Virus record (IMG/VR): IMGVR_UViG_3300027736_001811
Coordinates: 1 to 41,360 of that record
Strand: one strand, 5' to 3'
DNA: 41,360 nt
Source: a virus
Position 1 is the stretch's first letter. The number at the start of each line of letters is the position of its first letter. Of this stretch, positions 18,977-27,342 are shown one piece after another. A program made the translations under genes and the position numbers. The notes beneath the pieces are model-generated. The model was given only the letters and a program-made list of their open reading frames with translations. It was not told the origin of the DNA and made no database searches.

Positions 18977-19378
18977 ATGAAAAAACTATTAACTATACTA
19001 TGGATATCAGTAATATCTACCTCAGTTTTGGCACAAGACCTCTATATAGTAAACGTACAACCTAGATTTATTACTGTGCAGCAACAACAATGTCATGTAC
19101 AAGAATTTCACCGAGAAAGTAGTTCTGGATCTGGAACTATTGGTGCTGTGGCCGGTGGCTTGCTGGGAAGTACACTAGGTAGCAATCGTAATGACCAGTT
19201 AGCAGGAACTGTTATCGGAGCTCTAATAGGCGGTGCTATTGGTAATGAAGTTGGCCGTGAACCGACTAGAATAGAGCAAAGACAAGTGTGCAGATACATT
19301 CCCGTACAAATTCAACAAGGTGAAATAGTTATATTTAACTATCGCGGGCGAGTGTTTACACAAACATTTAATAATTAA
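18977..19378 (+). CDS. Glycine-zipper envelope protein with signal peptide
   Basis: An exported protein of 133 residues. The signal peptide is MKKLLTILWISVISTSVLAQ, with probable cleavage after VLA. The middle holds a two-helix glycine zipper (GTIGAVAGGLLGSTLGSNR and AGTVIGALIGGAIGNEVG) of the Rick_17kDa_Anti/2TM type. The C-terminal part is strand-like (EIVIFNYRGRVFTQTF). Bacteria use such proteins in the outer envelope, and the gene looks host-derived. It might alter the host envelope during infection. It has no clear ribosome site; a TATAAT at 18967-18972 lies almost on top of the ATG. Confidence 0.8.
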   Translation: MKKLLTILWISVISTSVLAQDLYIVNVQPRFITVQQQQCHVQEFHRESSSGSGTIGAVAGGLLGSTLGSNRNDQLAGTVIGALIGGAIGNEVGREPTRIEQRQVCRYIPVQIQQGEIVIFNYRGRVFTQTFNN

Positions 19379-19393
19379 TAACAGGAGAATACA

Positions 19394-19783
19394 ATGGCAT
19401 ACTCAGAAAAAGTAATTGATCATTACGAAAATCCACGCAACGTAGGCAGATTTGATATAGATGATACAGTGGGTACCGGGATGGTCGGCGCACCGGCATG
19501 CGGCGATGTGATGAAATTACAAATCAAAGTTGATCCTATAACCGGCATAATCCAAGATGCTCGTTTCAAAACGTATGGCTGCGGGTCGGCTATTGCATCA
19601 TCATCGTTAATAACTGAGCTTGTTAAGGGAATGACGCTTGACCAAGCAGGAAGCATTAAAAATTCAGAGATAGCAGAAGAACTTGCGTTACCGCCGGTTA
19701 AAATACATTGTAGCATATTGGCTGAGGATGCTATCAAAGCAGCAGTGAATGATTATCGTAATAAACATTTAATGGTAGTATGA
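19394..19783 (+). CDS. iscU: Iron-sulfur cluster scaffold protein IscU
   Basis: The scaffold on which IscS and partners build [2Fe-2S] clusters. All ligands are present: C36 and D38 (GAPACGD), C63 (YGCGSAIASS) and H105-C106. The chaperone recognition motif LPPVK (residues 99-103), which binds HscA in bacteria, is also intact. Length 129 matches E. coli IscU (128), so the protein is full length and probably able to work with the host Isc system. A strong AGGAG precedes the ATG. No iscS, hscA or ferredoxin gene was seen nearby. Two radical SAM enzymes are encoded downstream and would need Fe-S clusters. Confidence 0.95.
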   Translation: MAYSEKVIDHYENPRNVGRFDIDDTVGTGMVGAPACGDVMKLQIKVDPITGIIQDARFKTYGCGSAIASSSLITELVKGMTLDQAGSIKNSEIAEELALPPVKIHCSILAEDAIKAAVNDYRNKHLMVV

Positions 19784-19947
19784 AAAATTTAAACCATATC
19801 GGTGCAGGTGAAAAATTACTTAATCAAATACAATTACGAAACAGTTCAACAGTGCATCATTGGACCAGACAGCAGCAATTAGAAACTTATAAATTGCAGA
19901 AAAAATTGCCTGTTGTTTCAGATATTGAAAAAAAATCTCGCAGTTAA
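19780..19947 (+). CDS. Small ORF coupled to iscU, 55 aa
   Basis: The ATG overlaps the iscU stop codon as ATGA, and the frame runs 55 residues to TAA at 19945-19947. The product is basic, with a Gln-rich centre (VHHWTRQQQLETYKLQKKL), and is likely helical. It has no cysteines and does not look like IscX, IscA or HscB. The tight coupling is the only argument that it is real and functionally tied to iscU. Confidence 0.55.
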   Translation: MKNLNHIGAGEKLLNQIQLRNSSTVHHWTRQQQLETYKLQKKLPVVSDIEKKSRS

Positions 19948-19967
19948 ATTAATACTTAGGATAATAA

Positions 19968-20825
19968 ATGACAAAACGTATATTAGTAATGGGCTTGCCT
20001 GGTTCAGGAAAAACGTATTTTGCTGAAAAATTAAAAAATTATTTAATAAGTCACGGGGATATTATGAAAATTAATCCCGGTAAAATATTAAATGCAACTG
20101 GTATCCCAAATTCAGCGATATGGCAAATCTCAGTAGATTGGTTTAATGCTGATGAAATTCGTAAAAGATTTAACGATTGGGATTTCAGTAAAGAGGGTAG
20201 GATTCGTCAAAGTATACGAATGTTTGATTTTGCAATAAAATGTTCGGGAGATTTTGTAATATGTGATTTTGTAGCGCCATTAGTTGAGATGAGAAATAAT
20301 TTTAAAGCTGATTGGACCATATGGTTAGATACTATTAATAAAGGTAGATTTGAAGATACAAACCAAGCATTTGTTCCACCCAATGTATATGATTTCAGAA
20401 TTCCTGAACAAAATGCAGAGAAATGGGTAGAATTTGTCGGGGAGCATATTTTAGAAAATAGACGTAGACCCACGTTTGATTGGAAAAAAGAAACAGTTCA
20501 ACAACTTGGTAGATGGCAACCATGGCATGAGGGACATCGTGCGTTATTTGATAGATTAATACAACGTACCGGACAAGTTTGTATTATGATTCGTGATTGC
20601 CATGGATGGCAAGAAAGCAATCCGTTTGAAGTTGAAAAAGTTAAAAGTTTCATTCGCCGTGATTTAGATCCATTGTATCAGGGGCAATATGAAATTCAAG
20701 TAGTTCCTAATATCGTGCATATTGGATATGGCCGTGGGGTTGGATATACCATGGAAGAAGAAAAGTTTGATGATTCTATTACAAGTATATCAGGCACTGC
20801 TATTAGGCAGGCTATGGGATTATAA
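19968..20825 (+). CDS. Bifunctional P-loop kinase / nucleotidyltransferase fusion
   Basis: Two enzyme domains are fused. Residues 1-150 form a P-loop kinase resembling adenylylsulfate (APS) kinases: Walker A GLPGSGKT (9-16), then WFNADEIRKRFNDWDFSKEG, like the CysC substrate region. Residues about 180-285 form an HIGH-type nucleotidyltransferase: GRWQPWHEGHRALF corresponds to G-R-F-x-P-x-H-x-G-H, and SISGTAIRQ to the ISSTxIR motif, as in NMN adenylyltransferases and cytidylyltransferases. NadR proteins fuse related domains in the reverse order. The substrate cannot be told; NAD, sulfate or lipid/sugar-head activation are all possible. It is the first gene of the ten-gene run ending at 27296. 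Confidence 0.8.
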   Translation: MTKRILVMGLPGSGKTYFAEKLKNYLISHGDIMKINPGKILNATGIPNSAIWQISVDWFNADEIRKRFNDWDFSKEGRIRQSIRMFDFAIKCSGDFVICDFVAPLVEMRNNFKADWTIWLDTINKGRFEDTNQAFVPPNVYDFRIPEQNAEKWVEFVGEHILENRRRPTFDWKKETVQQLGRWQPWHEGHRALFDRLIQRTGQVCIMIRDCHGWQESNPFEVEKVKSFIRRDLDPLYQGQYEIQVVPNIVHIGYGRGVGYTMEEEKFDDSITSISGTAIRQAMGL

Positions 20826-20837
20826 TTTAACAACCTT

Positions 20838-21386
20838 ATGCTAGTTAATAAAGATTCATTTTCTAATGGACAAATAGCAAGTAAAATATGGTTATGTCAA
20901 GAATTAGAAAAATTAAAATGGTCTTCTAATCTTACGTGGATATATGGTGGTTGGTATGGAATGACTGCATTCTTACTACTAAGTCGAGAAAATTTTCTAG
21001 TAAAAAGAATAGAAAGTTACGATAGTGATCCAGAATGTGAACCTATTGCTGACCTGATTCATAATAATTGGGTACATTTTCATCCTTTTAAATTTAAAGC
21101 ATATACAAAAAATTGTAATGCGCTAATTCCAAATCAAACTGACTTAATAATTAATACCGCAACAGAACATTTTGATAGTATGGAATGGTTTAATAATATT
21201 CCCGCCGGACACCGAGTTATCTTGCAAGGAAATAACATGACACATGATGATCACTGTGTACATAGTGATTCCTTATTAAGTTTTAAAAATCATTATCCGT
21301 TAACGGAATATTATTATATTGGTAATAAAGATTTTGAGTACAATGATTGGAAATTTACTAGATATATGGTAATGGGAACTAAATAG
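20838..21386 (+). CDS. Class I SAM methyltransferase-like protein
   Basis: The 182-residue protein has the look of a Rossmann methyltransferase. A first strand and turn, LTWIYGGWYGMTAFLLLSR, stands where the SAM-binding glycine loop is expected. An acidic strand end follows (IESYDSDPECEPIADL), then LIINTATEHFDSMEWFNNIP resembling motif IV onward. The glycine motif is degenerate (YGGWYG). Similar proteins in aquatic phages are annotated as methyltransferases, as far as I recall. The substrate is unknown. The start has no clear ribosome site. Confidence 0.6.
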   Translation: MLVNKDSFSNGQIASKIWLCQELEKLKWSSNLTWIYGGWYGMTAFLLLSRENFLVKRIESYDSDPECEPIADLIHNNWVHFHPFKFKAYTKNCNALIPNQTDLIINTATEHFDSMEWFNNIPAGHRVILQGNNMTHDDHCVHSDSLLSFKNHYPLTEYYYIGNKDFEYNDWKFTRYMVMGTK

Positions 21387-21389
21387 AAT

Positions 21390-22235
21390 ATGTACTCTTT
21401 TTATGAAATTACCTTATGCACGCCGGATATTAAAAAACTAACTTATAAAGTACACACACATAAACCTGCCCAAACATGGGCTAAATTAATAAATAATTGC
21501 AATGTAACCCATCTACGAAAAAGTTTAAATCCAATTCGTGCTATTAATAATATAGAAGAGAAAATTAAGGAGTTAATAACGTTAATTGAAAAAATGAATA
21601 CGTGGATACCAACTAAAATAATTACGTTTAGCAATGATGATACAATAGCAAACAATTTAAACCGTTTACATATTCATTTTCCAGATCTGGAAAAATCAGA
21701 AACAGACACCTCTAGATTAGACCAACTATCAGCATATAATGATTTAATACATGAATTAGAAACATTGAATGTCGCAAAAAAATTTAATAAAAATTTTAGT
21801 TATATTTTGGTATGCCCGGATATTCATAATGAATTGAATGAGTTAATATCCATTGAAGATTTTAAATATTTTACTCCAAATAGAAATATTGGAGATTTGC
21901 TGTTGCATTATTCTCATGTAGGAAGACATCCACTTGAATTATATTTAAATAATGATGTCAATTGTCCTGACAATCAAATTTTACCACAATATGAAATATC
22001 ACCATTCCATACCTTGCGATTTTCTAAATTTACAATAGACCAGACGAAATTTACTAATTTTTATTATACTAGTAAACTCAAGTGGCCATACAAAATAGAA
22101 GACCCCAGATTAGCCGTAGGATATATCCCGGCAGGAACATTAATAAAAATAAACGATGTTGAAGTTGAAAATAACGCAATGTGTCAAGAATTAGTTATGC
22201 CGGATACAAAAATAATAAGTTGGAAAATATATTAA
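21390..22235 (+). CDS. Hypothetical protein in enzyme cluster, 281 aa
   Basis: Not recognised. The protein is a Lys/Asn/Ile-rich alpha/beta chain, with a helical N-terminal half (NNIEEKIKELITLIEKMN) and a strand-rich C-terminal half containing HVGRHPLELYLNNDVNCPDNQ and ISPFHTLRFSKFTIDQ. The His/Asp pattern of the second half could suit a small dioxygenase or binding domain, but no family signature is complete. It sits three bases after the methyltransferase-like gene and ends one base before a radical SAM gene, so it belongs to the same operon. Confidence 0.65.
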   Translation: MYSFYEITLCTPDIKKLTYKVHTHKPAQTWAKLINNCNVTHLRKSLNPIRAINNIEEKIKELITLIEKMNTWIPTKIITFSNDDTIANNLNRLHIHFPDLEKSETDTSRLDQLSAYNDLIHELETLNVAKKFNKNFSYILVCPDIHNELNELISIEDFKYFTPNRNIGDLLLHYSHVGRHPLELYLNNDVNCPDNQILPQYEISPFHTLRFSKFTIDQTKFTNFYYTSKLKWPYKIEDPRLAVGYIPAGTLIKINDVEVENNAMCQELVMPDTKIISWKIY

Positions 22236-22236
22236 T

Positions 22237-23781
22237 ATGATAAATATACCTACTAATAATTTTAATGCCATACTAGTTACAGATACATCAGATTATCCAA
22301 ATTGGCAAAGAGGCTACGGGGCACACAGATTAGCCACACATCTTAGAGTAAACGGATATTCGGTATTAGTAATTGATTTTTCTTCAGCACTTAATATTAA
22401 TATTTGGGAAGAAATTATTAAAGTTTCAATAGGTCCTGATACAAAATTTGTGGGTTTTAGTACCTGCTGGTGGCCTTATAGAAAAAAAACAGGCAATAAA
22501 CTGCCTATACCTGGAAGTGTAAGAAAACTTGCCGATGTAAAATCAGTGGATGACCCCACGATAGAACAATATAACACACTAACTGACCTGGCATATATAG
22601 GTCAAGCAAAAATTTATATTGATATTGTTAAAAAATACAATTCAAAAACTAAAATACTTTTAGGGGGTGTTAAAATAGACTGGTATACAGATTTTCCAGC
22701 TGATCATGTCATGTCAGGTTACAGTGAGGTACAAATATTAGATTTTTTACAACAACCAAACCGTATTTGGAATAAGTTAATTAATCATGATACCTCTGCA
22801 GAAAGTAAAAATTGGGGATGGGTAGAAAGTTTTACCGGCTACACAAAATATGATCAAATTCGTAGCAATGAATTAATGACCCTGGAAGTAGCCCGCGGGT
22901 GTCGATTTGCTTGTTTATTTTGTGCCTGGCCACTAATAGGAAAAAAAGACATAGCAAAATATATTAAAGGATCAGATGCACTTTATAAAGAACTATTAGA
23001 CAATTACACAAAATGGGGAATTACTGATTATTGGATAGCAGACGACACTCTAAATGATTCGACTGAAAAATTACAGTATATGGCAGCAGTTGTAAAATTA
23101 TTACCGTTTAAGCCGAAGTTTAGATGTTATCTACGGATTGATTTAATAGTAACGCATCCGGAACAAGCACAATTATTATTAGATATTGGTATAGTGGGTG
23201 TATTTGTTGGCATTGAAACTTTTCATCCTAAAAGTGCTAAGGTAATCGGTAAGGGTATGGATTCTGAAAAACGTAAACAAGCTTTACGCTATTTACAAAA
23301 CGTATGGGAAGACCAGATTAGAATTGAGTGCGGATACATTATTGGACTACCGCACGAATCCTATACAGATATGCGTGATAGTCATGCTTGGTTTATGCAA
23401 TCAGACTGTCCGGTACACTGTGTATATTATTTTCCATTAATAATAACTCCCCCTGCACTTTACCCAAATAAACCGTCAAGTGAACTAGAGAAATCATATG
23501 AAAAATACGGATATACCATTTCAGAGGAAAATATGCATGCGGGAAAGTGGACTAAAAATGATGATTCTGACATAAAAAGTTTTGAACAATCATTTGAAAT
23601 AATGCAAGAGCTAAATGCTGAAATAGCAACAAAAAACACAATGTATAGAAAGCCAAGTTTTCAATGGTCACGACACCAAGCTGATCCGTATATTATTACA
23701 GACCCACTAGTGGAGTACTTCCCGCAGTTGTTAACAATGTTAGAAGCTGATGCTAAAATTATTAAAGTAAATACTATATGA
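22237..23781 (+). CDS. Radical SAM enzyme with possible B12-binding-type N-terminal domain
   Basis: A 514-residue radical SAM protein. The cluster motif is CX3CX2C in ARGCRFACLFCAWP (about residue 220), which binds the [4Fe-4S] that splits SAM. Later barrel segments are visible: ITDYWIADDTLNDS, VGVFVGIETFHPKS and IECGYIIGLPHES. The first 180 residues (YGAHRLATHLRVNGYSVLVIDF, TKFVGFSTCWWP, KILLGGVKID) follow the Rossmann pattern of B12-binding radical SAM proteins, although no DxHxxG cobalamin motif is visible. Such enzymes methylate or rearrange unactivated carbons. The substrate is unknown. It overlaps the next gene by ATGA. Confidence 0.85.
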   Translation: MINIPTNNFNAILVTDTSDYPNWQRGYGAHRLATHLRVNGYSVLVIDFSSALNINIWEEIIKVSIGPDTKFVGFSTCWWPYRKKTGNKLPIPGSVRKLADVKSVDDPTIEQYNTLTDLAYIGQAKIYIDIVKKYNSKTKILLGGVKIDWYTDFPADHVMSGYSEVQILDFLQQPNRIWNKLINHDTSAESKNWGWVESFTGYTKYDQIRSNELMTLEVARGCRFACLFCAWPLIGKKDIAKYIKGSDALYKELLDNYTKWGITDYWIADDTLNDSTEKLQYMAAVVKLLPFKPKFRCYLRIDLIVTHPEQAQLLLDIGIVGVFVGIETFHPKSAKVIGKGMDSEKRKQALRYLQNVWEDQIRIECGYIIGLPHESYTDMRDSHAWFMQSDCPVHCVYYFPLIITPPALYPNKPSSELEKSYEKYGYTISEENMHAGKWTKNDDSDIKSFEQSFEIMQELNAEIATKNTMYRKPSFQWSRHQADPYIITDPLVEYFPQLLTMLEADAKIIKVNTI

Positions 23782-24263
23782 TTAATATTATTGAGACATA
23801 TCCTGTTACTGAATTATTAGACTGCTATTTCAAAATTGAAAAAAATATTGTATGGACATGTTACGGTGATAATAAGAAACAAGCCGGATTGCAATTTAAA
23901 GAAGGTGAAGATCCATGGACTAGTGCTGTGGGGAGGAGTAACGGCGGCGAACTTGAATATACCAATTTAAATTTATTTTTTAAAGATACTCTTTTTGAAG
24001 AGGTAATCAATCAATATACATTAAAAAGAACAAGACTGGTGTGGCTTAGCCCCATGGCCTGTTACAGTATGCATAAAGACACCACTCCGCGCATTCATAT
24101 ACCCATGATTACCAATCCAGAATGTTATTTTGTCTTTAAGACCGGCATTATTCAACATATGCCTGTGGGCTCAGTATATTGGACTAACACTGTTAACCTA
24201 CATACATTTATGAATTGCTCTACTGAATCTAGATTACACTTAATTGGTGTGGTTTCGAAATAA
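23778..24263 (+). CDS. Aspartyl/asparaginyl beta-hydroxylase-like 2OG-Fe(II) dioxygenase
   Basis: The 161-residue protein contains the double-stranded beta-helix pattern of Asp/Asn hydroxylases: SPMACYSMHKD with a possible metal His99 (and Asp101), TPRIHIPM with R105-H107, GSVYWTNTVNLHTF with distal His142, and R152 to bind 2-oxoglutarate. Members hydroxylate amino acid side chains or small molecules using Fe(II), O2 and 2-oxoglutarate. The sequence is slightly short for the family but includes the whole core. TAATG overlap with the next gene shows tight operon coupling. A similar but separate dioxygenase is encoded at 31900. Confidence 0.75.
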   Translation: MINIIETYPVTELLDCYFKIEKNIVWTCYGDNKKQAGLQFKEGEDPWTSAVGRSNGGELEYTNLNLFFKDTLFEEVINQYTLKRTRLVWLSPMACYSMHKDTTPRIHIPMITNPECYFVFKTGIIQHMPVGSVYWTNTVNLHTFMNCSTESRLHLIGVVSK

Positions 24264-25042
24264 TGGAATTTAATAATATAACAACTGCTGCAATTGCAAT
24301 AGAGATGCAATCAGTAGATATAGTTTCATTTATTAAATTTAAAGAAAAATTTAATAAATGGATTCATTCATCTATACAATTAGTAACGGGATTGCCTAAA
24401 TCATATTATATTGTATCAGGGGTCACTGATGCATTTAATCAAATGTATGGAATTTATAATAAGATAGGAGTATTTGATGGAGAATACGGCTATCATTCAT
24501 TAGTTATACAAAATCGTGTTACTTTAAATTTAGATGAGGCCGATGCAATAGTAATAAGTCATCCATTTAGTGCTGACGGAATGAGTTCACATGAAAAAAT
24601 TAAAATTGCAGATTCTTATAATAAACCCATATTCGTTGACTGTGCTTTTTTTGGAGTATGTCACGATATAAATTTTGATTTTTCTAGTTATAAAAATATA
24701 CACAGTGTTTGCTTTTCATTATCTAAATCGTTTGGTACAGGATTACATAGAGTTGGATTATTGTATACCGTAGACCCGTATCCGGTTACCGTGTATTCAC
24801 AGTGGCAGTACCCACTAGTGGCCTGTGCCGAGCATCATTATACATTATTAGATACAATATCGCCGGACTCAATGATAAAAAAATATAAAGATGCTCAATT
24901 GGCTGTTTGTCAAGAATTTAACCTCATACCGTCTAATACTATATTATTTGGATTAGATTACTCTGAAAAATATGTAAGTTTTAAACGGGGACCAGTGAAT
25001 CGTTTATGCATAAGTAAACTACTAAAACAAAATAATGAATAA
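24263..25042 (+). CDS. Compact PLP-dependent, aminotransferase-fold protein
   Basis: Resembles fold-type I PLP enzymes. D126 in IFVDCAFFG is placed to bind the pyridine nitrogen. K155 in FSLSKSFGTGLHRVG is placed as the Schiff-base lysine, followed by the usual Gly-rich turn. The large domain core seems present (VSGVTDAFNQMYG near residue 52, AIVISHPFSADG near 96), but at 259 residues it is much shorter than typical aminotransferases (about 380-400). The C-terminal small domain is therefore reduced. It might be a lyase, a transaminase for an unusual substrate, or a non-catalytic relative. It overlaps the next gene by eight bases. Confidence 0.7.
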   Translation: MEFNNITTAAIAIEMQSVDIVSFIKFKEKFNKWIHSSIQLVTGLPKSYYIVSGVTDAFNQMYGIYNKIGVFDGEYGYHSLVIQNRVTLNLDEADAIVISHPFSADGMSSHEKIKIADSYNKPIFVDCAFFGVCHDINFDFSSYKNIHSVCFSLSKSFGTGLHRVGLLYTVDPYPVTVYSQWQYPLVACAEHHYTLLDTISPDSMIKKYKDAQLAVCQEFNLIPSNTILFGLDYSEKYVSFKRGPVNRLCISKLLKQNNE

Positions 25043-26009
25043 TGTATATCCAATTCACGTTGAAAGATCAGTCCCTCAACCATTTAAAGTAATTAACTGG
25101 AAACTACATAATGTATGCAATTACTCATGCAGTTTTTGCGGTAAAGAAAATAATAGTGGAAATGAACGGTGGTTTACATTAGAAAAGTACAAATCAATTG
25201 TTGATAAAATTGCTGAGGCATGCGCAGGAACTCCATTTTATATGGTTTATACTGGAGGCGAACCTACATTATATCCTGAACTAATGGAATTATTACAGCA
25301 TTCAAAAAGTAAAGGTGCATGGAATATATTAGTAAGCAATGGTTCTAGAACAATTCGTTGGTGGAAAGAATTGGCAAAAATTGATAATATACTTACTCGG
25401 CTATCATTGTCATATCATAATGAGCAAACAACCGATTATAATAATATTGCTGATATAATGAATTTATTCCTTAATTCTGAAACCGAAACAGTGTGTGAAA
25501 TTACTCATACTAAAAATAATATTTCTCAGGCAATTGAAGCATATAATTATTTAATGAACAATACAGGAGGAATACTTGATATTAAAGGAATGAATATAAA
25601 TGAATATGATATATATGATTTATACTCAGCCGACGAACTATCTATCATTAAACACGCTAGTTATACATATGGAAAACTAGTAAATATTAAAAACAAATCC
25701 ACTATCCCGAATAATCTACGATTAGCGCCAGGAATATTAGTTACCAATAATTTAGGAATCACAACAGATATGAATGTTCAATTACTTATGAAAAATAAAT
25801 TGAATAAATTTTTAGGATGGGAATGTCAGGTGGGCAAAGATTTTATAGACATTAATTTTCAGACCATTAGCAGATCGGTATGTGGAGTAACCGGCCCGAG
25901 TGGCCACGTTGACGACCTTAGGTATAATTTTTCTAATAAATCAGTTATTTGTACTAAGGTTACATGCGAGTGCTTTCATGATCTTTTAACTACTAAAACA
26001 AAACAATGA
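25035..26009 (+). CDS. Radical SAM enzyme with C-terminal cysteine cluster
   Basis: A 324-residue radical SAM protein with CX3CX2C in NVCNYSCSFCGKE (about residues 28-40), then the family motif TGGEPTLYPEL (about 74) and strands NILVSNGS and RLSLSYHNEQ. The C-terminal 70 residues hold five further cysteines (WECQVG, SVCGVTG, VICTKVTCECFHD), possibly an auxiliary Fe-S cluster of SPASM/twitch type. Such enzymes often modify peptides or small molecules. Together with the other radical SAM gene it makes a pair of Fe-S-dependent catalysts in one operon, which fits a phage that also carries iscU. Confidence 0.85.
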   Translation: MNNVYPIHVERSVPQPFKVINWKLHNVCNYSCSFCGKENNSGNERWFTLEKYKSIVDKIAEACAGTPFYMVYTGGEPTLYPELMELLQHSKSKGAWNILVSNGSRTIRWWKELAKIDNILTRLSLSYHNEQTTDYNNIADIMNLFLNSETETVCEITHTKNNISQAIEAYNYLMNNTGGILDIKGMNINEYDIYDLYSADELSIIKHASYTYGKLVNIKNKSTIPNNLRLAPGILVTNNLGITTDMNVQLLMKNKLNKFLGWECQVGKDFIDINFQTISRSVCGVTGPSGHVDDLRYNFSNKSVICTKVTCECFHDLLTTKTKQ

Positions 26010-26743
26010 AATACCCGTTTTTAACAAATAATGAATTGATATTGGTCGACTATTTGCCCGGCGGATCCGGTCAACTTCTCATGCGTATTTGGTCAGAGTT
26101 AGATATTAAATTGGATTATACTAATACTAAAATTTTATCTGATATTCCTATAAATTCTCATAAATCTTCTAGAGAGATAGCATATGAAATAATCGTACCC
26201 AAAAGAATCACAAATTGGTTTTTAGACCGGTGTGAACCAACTGATATTAATGACTATGTTCAATTTTTTGAATTTTTAGGAACACATCTATTAGCCGGGC
26301 GACAACGATGGAATTGGGGAGACAACAAATTAAAATTTTATGAAAATTCTAAATATGAAATGAAAGATTATAGAATATTATACGGGATTCATTCTTGGGA
26401 TAAAACGATTCCTTTTAAAGAGATGCAAAATATTGGATATAAAATTCGTTGCATTTCACTCATCCCAAAAACAGAAATAGGAAATTTATATCAAAGTACC
26501 AGGTGTAAAGTATGTTATCCGGCAGATGATTTACTTTGGAGAACTGCATTAGGTAAATTTAACAATAAACCTGTAACAGACTATTTTGATTTTTATACAT
26601 TATTATCAAACAAAGACACCGCAGCAATATTGTCTTGGTTATCTAATCAACTTAAAGAAGATTTTAATGTAAATAAAATATCATATGTGACAGATATTTT
26701 AGAAACGTATTACACAGAGATTGTTGATAATTTATATGTTTGA
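26006..26743 (+). CDS. Hypothetical protein, possible P-loop/sulfotransferase-like fold, 245 aa
   Basis: Function not established. The N-terminus ELILVDYLPGGSGQLLMRIW has a hydrophobic strand, a Gly-rich loop and a helix, like the nucleotide-binding start of sulfotransferase-like proteins. The same style of start is seen in the genes at 37272 and 40686. The rest is Trp/Tyr-rich and helical, with a Cys pair (RCKVCYP) near residue 168. It overlaps both neighbours (ATGA upstream, eight bases downstream), so it is an integral member of the cluster. Confidence 0.6.
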   Translation: MKYPFLTNNELILVDYLPGGSGQLLMRIWSELDIKLDYTNTKILSDIPINSHKSSREIAYEIIVPKRITNWFLDRCEPTDINDYVQFFEFLGTHLLAGRQRWNWGDNKLKFYENSKYEMKDYRILYGIHSWDKTIPFKEMQNIGYKIRCISLIPKTEIGNLYQSTRCKVCYPADDLLWRTALGKFNNKPVTDYFDFYTLLSNKDTAAILSWLSNQLKEDFNVNKISYVTDILETYYTEIVDNLYV

Positions 26744-27296
26744 ACGATATCATTCAATCTATGGGTCTAGGGGAAGTTTAGCCGAAGTATGGATAGACAA
26801 AGACGCAAAATTGGTTAAAAAATATTATAAAATTAACGGCAATACTATTCAAAATCGTCCACCGGTCCATAATACCATAGAAGAAATTGACAAACTTTTT
26901 AAAAATGAAATATATTGGACTACGAAATTAAAATCTAATTTAGTAGTAAACACATATGAACATGGCAAATTAGACGATCAGCCGGGATATTATATTTTGC
27001 AAGAATGGCCGGGCCCAGACTTATTACAATATCCCCGCGAGGATTTAAATATTGTCTTTCCTAATATAACAGAACAAATAGAACATATGTTTAGATTTTT
27101 TAAACAGCATAATATGTATAAATTTAATAATGCCATGTGTAATTTGACTGGAAAAAACGGTCAACTTATGTGTTTTGATTTTAAATATGCGGCTACTAGG
27201 ACCGTAACCAATATTGAAATAGAAAGACATAGTATAAAAGAATGGATCAGTAAGATTGATCCTGAGTTAATTTTTAAACTAGAATCACTATTATAA
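26736..27296 (+). CDS. Small protein-kinase-fold protein, possibly catalytically unusual
   Basis: Start chosen at ATG 26736, which overlaps the preceding gene by eight bases. The order of motifs suggests a minimal kinase fold: Gly-loop-like YGSRGSLAEVW (residues 8-18), a lysine strand LVKKYY, a Glu helix (FKNEIYWTTKL), a hinge YILQEWPGPDL, then HNMYKFNNAMCNL and LMCFDFKYA in the places of the HRD catalytic loop and DFG. The catalytic Asp of HRD appears replaced by Met, while the following Lys and Asn and the DFG-type Asp are kept. It could be an atypical kinase or a pseudokinase. Only 186 residues, so the C-lobe is short. Confidence 0.55.
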   Translation: MFERYHSIYGSRGSLAEVWIDKDAKLVKKYYKINGNTIQNRPPVHNTIEEIDKLFKNEIYWTTKLKSNLVVNTYEHGKLDDQPGYYILQEWPGPDLLQYPREDLNIVFPNITEQIEHMFRFFKQHNMYKFNNAMCNLTGKNGQLMCFDFKYAATRTVTNIEIERHSIKEWISKIDPELIFKLESLL

Positions 27297-27342
27297 AAAT
27301 TTGGGTTAATTGGCAAAATTTATTAATAACACTGTTGCGTTT

